From JAPHSX01 sp050298555 (GTDB lineage Bacteria > Pseudomonadota > Gammaproteobacteria > Thiohalomonadales > Thiohalomonadaceae): a stretch of DNA of 64,000 nt. Below the pieces are notes generated by a model. It was not told where the DNA came from. It made no database searches and saw nothing but the letters and a program-made list of their open reading frames with translations. The position numbers and the translations under genes were made by a program. The stretch covers positions 62,001 to 126,000 of the forward strand of contig JBNKUL010000046.1 of the NCBI GenBank assembly GCA_050298555.1, read 5' to 3'. Of the stretch, positions 59,137 to 64,000 are shown piece by piece. Numbering within the stretch: position 1 is the first letter of the stretch; each line of letters opens with the position of its first letter.

Positions 59137-62100
59137 TTTAATTGTCTCCATGACTGGCGTCCGTAGCCGCCGGGACCGGGGTTTTCGGTGGTGGTTTCGA
59201 TGCGGCCGCTGGAGCCGGCAGCATATTTAATCTCCTGTTCGCTATCGGCGATGATCCCGGGGGTATTGATGATCCCCTCTGCTGAACGCTTGCCGCTGGG
59301 GGCGTAGGGATCACCGGTACCCGGAATGAGGTCCTGTTGGTCAAATTCTCCGTCACCGTTGAGGTCGAAGGGGGCGACCTCGCTACCGCGGTGCTGTGCC
59401 TCCCACAGGGCAAGGTCTGCATCGTCGATAGTGCCGTCGCCGTTAAGGTCGGTGACGGGGTTCTGCCCCAGGTCGTAGGGGGAGGGATCCTGCAGGCGGC
59501 TGCCGCTCCAGGCATCGAGCTCCATCAGCCAGCTGCTGCCGCCGGAGCTGCAGGCGCCGCTGGCCGGGATCAGGGTGGTGAAGATGATGCGCCGGTTGCG
59601 CAGGATGGGGGTGGAGACCACCCGCTCGCCCGGTTCTGCCGCGGCCGGGTCGATAAGGTCCATATACCAGCCATCGTGCTGGGCCAGGAGGAAGTGGTTG
59701 GTGCTAGAGCGGAGCTCGTAGCCGGAGTGTACCCCCTGGAAGGTGATCTGTTGTTGCAGCAGGGTGCCACGACCGCCGATCGCCGTGCCGCGGTCGATGA
59801 TGCCGTAGAAGCTCTGCATCTCACTGTTGGCGAGGTCGCTGTGTTGCAGGTAGCGGCCGGTGCCGAAGTAGACCATCAGGTCGCGATTACCCGGCCCGCG
59901 TCCCACCTCGGGGCGGCTGGTGATGGGCTGGGGCTGGCCGGCACCGTTGGTGGCGCTGAACAGCGGCTGGGTTGGACCGCCCCCCAGACCATCGATGGAC
60001 CAGCTGTTGGGCTGGGAGGCAGAGAGGTCGAATTTCCACAGCTGTCCCTGCAGGTCGCCGGCGTAGAGGGTATCGACGATATAGTCGCCGTCACTGTCCA
60101 CCGGTGCCACGCTGGAGAGGCCGTTGGGGCTGGCAGCGGAGCCGCTGCCAGTGTCGATCTTTTTCAGCAGTTGCCCGGTCTCGATATCGAGCACGAATAG
60201 TACCGCGTGGCCGCTGCCATCATTGTTGTAACCGTTGCCGAAGACGGCGGCCCAGTGGCCGTGCCGCAGGCGCACGATCACCGGCTGGCTGAAGGTGTAG
60301 CCGAGGTCGGGGTCATCATTGCTGTTGAACTCCCACAGTACGGTGGCGGCGGCATTGCCCTCGCTGAAGGTGGCAGGGTTGGTGATGTCCAGGGCGTAGA
60401 TGGCGCGCCCCCCCTCATTGAGTCCCCCCAGCAGTAGCGTGTGCCAGCTGTTGTCAGCGGAGAAGAAGGCATCGCCCGCGGTGGGCGTGCCGTTGACGCC
60501 ATATCGAGGGGTATAGTCCGGACTGGTCAGGGCGTTCTGACTGGGCAGCAGCGTGGCGGGAAGATAGGCCAGCTTCTCACTGCCGTTGTCGGCGGCGGTG
60601 GCGGCAAAGCCGTGCAGCATGCCGTCGTTGGCCCCGACGTAAACCATCGGCAGGCGCGCGGCATGGGCGGCCTTAAATTGCGAATAGCCGCAGCCGCTGC
60701 AGTTTTCCGCGGCGCCGCTACCCCAGTTATCGGGGTAGTGGAAGGCGGGGGCGCCGACATAGACCGGCGAGGAGTGGACGATGTCCCCCAGAACCGATTG
60801 CGGGCGCGAGCGGAAGGGGCCGTTGAAGCGGGCCTCCAGGCTGCTGTCGCCGCGCAGGTAGTCGAGGCGCTGTACGCCCAGGCCATCGACCGTACCGCTG
60901 ACATGGGTGTTGAGGGCGTTCTGTTGTGCCGTAGCCAGGCTGTTCCAGCGCAGGGGGATCCCCTGGCTGCCGTTGAAGGTGATGAGGGTACGGCTCGCTG
61001 CCGCCGGGATCGCCTCGGCGGCATTCCACAGTGGGCTGGCGGCGACGCTGCCATCCGCCGCCAGCGGATAGGCGAGCAACTCGCCGTGCCAGTCACCGCT
61101 ATCGAAGCGGGCCTGGAAGGCGATGCTGTCGGTCTGTAGCTGGCTTGAGTTGAGGCTGACCGAGGCGGCGGAGCTGATACGGTTGGTGATGTTGCTGAGT
61201 GCCGCCTGCAGGCTCTCGGTGACGGCGTCCGGGGTGTCGGCGGAGATGTAGGTGCCGCGGCTGTTATAGGCGGCGTGCCACAGGTCGTCGATCTTCTGCG
61301 GACAGTCGCTGCAGCTGGCCGGGTCGCCCCAGTTGTCGCCGCTGGCCAGCGGCGGGTTGGGCCAGCCGTCGTTGTCGCTGTCGCTGAGGTTGCCCTCTAC
61401 CCCAAAGGCGACGGTAAAGGTGCTCAGGTGCTGATGCGAGGCGCTGTCGAAGGGGTCGGCGGGTACCTCATCGGCAAACGGGCTGAGGTCCTTGCTGTAG
61501 TAATAGCGGGCCACATCGGCCAAGGTGTCGTTGATGCCGTCGGCATCGTTATCGGCGATGGCGGAGCCGAGTGGCGCACTGCCGTTCCAGTAGCCGTCGG
61601 TCAACAGGATGGCGAAACTCTTCTGGCAGCTGTCGATGATGGGGTCGGTGCGCCCCAGGTTTGGGTTGCCGTCGTAGCTGTCGAAATAGCGTCCCACATT
61701 CTCCAGCCCCCGGCGTAGCGGCGTGCCGGCGGCGGGCCAGTTGAAATCGAACAGGCTGGTGAGCAGGGTGTTGTTGTGGGCGCTGTGATCGCTGAGCCCC
61801 GCTGCCGGTACCTCACGGAACAGGGAACTGGACCGGTTGATTACGCTCAGGCCGTAGCGGAAGTCGGGGCGTCCCTGAATCACGGCGGCGATGGCGGACT
61901 TGGCGACGTAGGCACGTTTGCGGTGGTAACTGTACCAGTTGGCGATATTCTGCTTGAGGGCGGCGAGATTCAGGGGGCTGCCGTCCGGCAGGGTGCCGCC
62001 GTCAGCCACCGTCGTGGTGGTGACGCTGGGGTTGAGCCCGCTGGCGTCGGGGGCGTAGCTGGTGCTGGTGACGGTGACATCACTGGCATTGACGGTGATG

Positions 62101-62786
62101 CGGTGGTGGCTGTCCCACAGGTCGACCTGCCCGTTGGGGATTGCATTGGCACTGCCGGGAGTGGGGGATGCGCCATCGTAGCCGCGATCGTCCTGCCACC
62201 GCTCGAAGCTGAAGCCGCTCAGGTTCCGTTGCAGGGCATAACCGCTGCTGCCTTCGCGTGGGTCGCTGGGGGCGCTGCCAAAGACGGCATCGGCGCAGGG
62301 GCTGCCGTCGCTCAGGCAGGGGCCCGCCCACGGGGTGTAGTCGATGGCGGGGTTGAAGTAGAGCACGTTGAGGTCGCTGGAGAGGATGCGCCAGTCGTTG
62401 AGGAAGGGGGTGTTGCTGCTCAGTGTCGCATTACAGGCGTAGAGCGCCTCGCGGCCGCTGTCGCAGCCGTTGCTGTAGGCGTTGTCGCTATTCGGGTAGA
62501 GGTATTCGAAGTAGCGGTAAGCAGTACCGGTATGGCTGCGCCACAGGCCGTTATCGATCTCCCAGCCGCAGCCGGCGGTGGTATAGGCGCAGTAGTGCCA
62601 GTGGCGGGTGGTGAGGATCTCCCAGTCCATGGAGCCGGAGTCGTCGAGCTCGAAAAAGACGTTGGGATCGACCCGGTTGCCGAGGTAGAGCGGGGTGTCG
62701 CTCAGGCTCAGTGGGGCGGCGCTGAGGCCGCCGGCGATGAGGGCCGCAGCCAGGGCGATACTCAGTTGTGTCGGTTTAGCGTTCAT
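59133..62786 (-). CDS. pilY1: PilY1-type type IV pilus tip adhesin
   Basis: The 1217-residue exported protein has a signal peptide (cleavage near LSA|AP), a von Willebrand A-like N-terminal region with the MIDAS motif DDSGSM at 48-53 and LTDGYW later, and a C-terminal beta-propeller PilY1 domain (from about 640: VYVGANDGMLHGF; ALDITNP; LWKFDLSASQ). A calcium site of the DSDGDYIVD type lies in the propeller. Near the C-terminus two EF-hand/dockerin-like loops (DLNGDGTIDDAD and DLNGDGEFDQQD) are an additional feature. PilY1 regulates pilus extension and surface sensing. I start at the ATG at 62786, two bases after the pilX stop. Confidence 0.93.
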   Translation of the reverse strand: MNAKPTQLSIALAAALIAGGLSAAPLSLSDTPLYLGNRVDPNVFFELDDSGSMDWEILTTRHWHYCAYTTAGCGWEIDNGLWRSHTGTAYRYFEYLYPNSDNAYSNGCDSGREALYACNATLSSNTPFLNDWRILSSDLNVLYFNPAIDYTPWAGPCLSDGSPCADAVFGSAPSDPREGSSGYALQRNLSGFSFERWQDDRGYDGASPTPGSANAIPNGQVDLWDSHHRITVNASDVTVTSTSYAPDASGLNPSVTTTTVADGGTLPDGSPLNLAALKQNIANWYSYHRKRAYVAKSAIAAVIQGRPDFRYGLSVINRSSSLFREVPAAGLSDHSAHNNTLLTSLFDFNWPAAGTPLRRGLENVGRYFDSYDGNPNLGRTDPIIDSCQKSFAILLTDGYWNGSAPLGSAIADNDADGINDTLADVARYYYSKDLSPFADEVPADPFDSASHQHLSTFTVAFGVEGNLSDSDNDGWPNPPLASGDNWGDPASCSDCPQKIDDLWHAAYNSRGTYISADTPDAVTESLQAALSNITNRISSAASVSLNSSQLQTDSIAFQARFDSGDWHGELLAYPLAADGSVAASPLWNAAEAIPAAASRTLITFNGSQGIPLRWNSLATAQQNALNTHVSGTVDGLGVQRLDYLRGDSSLEARFNGPFRSRPQSVLGDIVHSSPVYVGAPAFHYPDNWGSGAAENCSGCGYSQFKAAHAARLPMVYVGANDGMLHGFAATAADNGSEKLAYLPATLLPSQNALTSPDYTPRYGVNGTPTAGDAFFSADNSWHTLLLGGLNEGGRAIYALDITNPATFSEGNAAATVLWEFNSNDDPDLGYTFSQPVIVRLRHGHWAAVFGNGYNNDGSGHAVLFVLDIETGQLLKKIDTGSGSAASPNGLSSVAPVDSDGDYIVDTLYAGDLQGQLWKFDLSASQPNSWSIDGLGGGPTQPLFSATNGAGQPQPITSRPEVGRGPGNRDLMVYFGTGRYLQHSDLANSEMQSFYGIIDRGTAIGGRGTLLQQQITFQGVHSGYELRSSTNHFLLAQHDGWYMDLIDPAAAEPGERVVSTPILRNRRIIFTTLIPASGACSSGGSSWLMELDAWSGSRLQDPSPYDLGQNPVTDLNGDGTIDDADLALWEAQHRGSEVAPFDLNGDGEFDQQDLIPGTGDPYAPSGKRSAEGIINTPGIIADSEQEIKYAAGSSGRIETTTENPGPGGYGRQSWRQLK

Positions 62787-62788
62787 GG

Positions 62789-63361
62789 TTAGTCGCCCTG
62801 TTTGACGAAGGTGCTCTGTACGATGGTCTGTGCCGAGGGGCTGCCGCCGACACCGCGGGCGGTGAGGCGGTAGTAGACCCGACTGCTCTGCGGCGCCACC
62901 CCGACCACCAGGCTGTCCGGTACCCGCGCCAGCTCTTCGATGACGGTATGGGGGTCCTCGGCGTTTTGCCTCAGCTCCTGCCCGGCGCTGGCAAACTCGA
63001 GGCCGTATTGTTGCCACCACAGTGCATCGCGGCTGCTCCACCAGTTTTTACCGTTGCTGCCCTCCAGCGCCGTCAGGGCCGAGGGGGCGAAGAGTGCACA
63101 GCCGCCCGCCACGCTGCCGCAAGGGGAGGGGATGGCCGACTGCGCATCCAGCCACTGCTCGGCATCGCGCAACGCGGCATCGGCCGACTCGAAGGCAAGC
63201 TGGCTGTCGCGCAGGTGTCCGCTCATCTGCTCCTGCAGGGTGGCGCTCTGCATGGCACTGATGCTGAGCAGGCTCAATATCGTCAGTACCAGCAGGCTGA
63301 CGATGAGGGCGGCCCCCTGCTGCTGCCGCTTTGGGTGGGTCTGCATCTTCCGGTTCCTCAT
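62789..63361 (-). CDS. pilX: minor pilin assembly protein PilX
   Basis: The 190-residue protein has a prepilin-like N-terminus, QQQGAALIVSLLVLTILSLL, with a QG|A cleavage site and a hydrophobic helix, followed by MQSATLQEQMSGHLRDSQLAFE, the PilX hallmark, and a small globular domain. It is part of the minor-pilin priming complex. The ATG at 63361 overlaps the pilW stop (ATGA). Confidence 0.92.
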   Translation of the reverse strand: MRNRKMQTHPKRQQQGAALIVSLLVLTILSLLSISAMQSATLQEQMSGHLRDSQLAFESADAALRDAEQWLDAQSAIPSPCGSVAGGCALFAPSALTALEGSNGKNWWSSRDALWWQQYGLEFASAGQELRQNAEDPHTVIEELARVPDSLVVGVAPQSSRVYYRLTARGVGGSPSAQTIVQSTFVKQGD

Positions 63362-64000
63362 GGCATGCGGTTTCGCAGGTTGATGTTGAGCACCAGCTCG
63401 CGCCGCAGGAAACGGTCTGCCGGCGCGTTATCGGCAAAGTAGCGGTATTGATAGGGTTGCGGGTCATCGGCTATGGCGTTGTCGCTACGCAGCAGCAGGG
63501 CCACGCGCAGGGCCACGATCCGCGACCAGTCGAGGACATCCGTGGCGCTGTTGTAGGTGTTGACCGTGCGTTTGTTGTTGCCATCGGTGTTTTCACCGTA
63601 GAGCACACGCATCCCCTCCACCCCCTCCACCATGCGTAGCGGCGTACCGTCGATATCGATGCGGTAGAGCCCGGGCTGGCCCCCCTCGGTGCCGACAAAA
63701 TAGCTTTGGTGGCGCACTCGCATCACCATGGCATCTGGGCCGTAGGCCTTGCTCAGGCGGTTATCCAGGTTGCGGTTATTGGCGTGGGCCACGGTGACCC
63801 GGCTGTTGCCGCTCGACTGAGATACCGAGGTGGCGGCGAAGATGTCGGCGTTGAGGCAGTCGGAGATCATAAGGATGTCCCCCGCCTGCAGGTTGTCGGG
63901 GTCGTGGCTCAGCTGTACGTTGGCGTTGTCGCTGGCCATGTTGCCGGTAAGGTGTGCGCCATTGCCGTCGCTGTAGCGAAAGTCGATGACGTCGCTGCCC
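63358..64000 (-). CDS. pilW: minor pilin assembly protein PilW, C-terminal part (cut by window edge)
   Basis: The frame is open to the window end, giving about 213 C-terminal residues with no start visible. It has the PilW-type region ISDCLNADIFAATSV, a segment VEGVEGMRVLYGENTDGNN typical of PilW, and LRRELVLNINLRNRMP at the end. The prepilin N-terminus lies outside the window. It is coupled to pilX by a four-base overlap. Confidence 0.88.
   Translation of the reverse strand, partial: GSDVIDFRYSDGNGAHLTGNMASDNANVQLSHDPDNLQAGDILMISDCLNADIFAATSVSQSSGNSRVTVAHANNRNLDNRLSKAYGPDAMVMRVRHQSYFVGTEGGQPGLYRIDIDGTPLRMVEGVEGMRVLYGENTDGNNKRTVNTYNSATDVLDWSRIVALRVALLLRSDNAIADDPQPYQYRYFADNAPADRFLRRELVLNINLRNRMP

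Noticed and set aside
61776..62792. 338-codon plus-strand open frame opposite pilY1
   Set aside because: Ala/Gly/Val-rich shadow of the pilY1 coding strand; no plausible start site or domain.
62787..63041. longer N-terminal extension of the pilY1 frame
   Set aside because: The extension overlaps pilX and reads as a frame-shifted image of it; the ATG at 62786 begins a proper signal peptide.
1..64000. tRNA, rRNA, CRISPR array, integrase or insertion sequence
   Set aside because: No cloverleaf, rRNA signature, regular direct-repeat/spacer pattern or transposase/integrase coding sequence was found by reading; a covariance-model and repeat search would be the decisive check.

Overview
The window looks like chromosomal DNA of a motile, chemolithotrophic, sulfur-oxidising gammaproteobacterium. 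The taxonomic guess rests on a flavocytochrome c sulfide dehydrogenase (fccAB), a complete LPS inner-core/lipid A block, an EF-G 2 paralogue and EfpL of gammaproteobacterial type, type IV pilus minor pilins, CZB chemoreceptors and HD-GYP/HDOD signalling proteins. The genus cannot be fixed from sequence alone. Almost every open stretch is coding. I see no rRNA, tRNA, CRISPR array, prophage or insertion sequence.

Layout. 1-3.7 kb: a tetraheme NapC/NirT-type cytochrome, a periplasmic ankyrin protein and fccAB, closed by a UUCG-loop terminator. 3.7-8.4 kb: an HDOD protein, a PAS protein next to a CZB chemoreceptor, a thioredoxin-like protein and endonuclease V. 8.5-10.6 kb: a DUF6394 membrane protein and a two-RCK potassium channel. 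10.6-22.9 kb: an orphan OmpR-type regulator divergent from a group 3b-type NAD(P)-linked [NiFe] hydrogenase locus. In that locus the beta/gamma subunits are separated from the delta/alpha subunits by a 1787-residue hybrid histidine kinase and an HD-GYP response regulator; a maturation protease with no ordinary start codon follows a REP-type repeat.

23-30 kb: a repeat-containing lipoprotein, an SDR oxidoreductase, a GAF/HD-GYP protein, and a tight three-gene operon (AMP/thymidine phosphorylase family, PRPP synthetase family, DUF1614). 30-38 kb: envelope genes (sulfatase-type membrane transferase, heptosyltransferase, KdkA, WaaA, LpxL-type acyltransferase, TolC-type channel), then pcm. 38-42.9 kb: TPP riboswitch and thiC, a DUF938 methyltransferase, a GH100 invertase and a glutaredoxin-like protein. 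43-45.4 kb: a translation-related set (CvfB-like S1 protein, RlmK-like methyltransferase, EfpL). 45.4-51.5 kb: PCuAC and SCO copper chaperones, a PilJ/CZB chemoreceptor, an HDOD protein, NdpA and an ICMT-like protein. 51.5-55.9 kb: a YqiA-like hydrolase, the rimB-rimK-aspartoacylase set and an MscS channel. 56-64 kb: EF-G 2, then the end of a pilW-pilX-pilY1-pilY2-pilE cluster cut by the window edge.

Together these genes describe sulfide and hydrogen as electron sources, copper-dependent terminal oxidase assembly, and behavioural control through chemotaxis, type IV pili and cyclic-di-GMP turnover. The most unusual feature is the phosphorelay plus c-di-GMP phosphodiesterase placed inside the hydrogenase structural operon.
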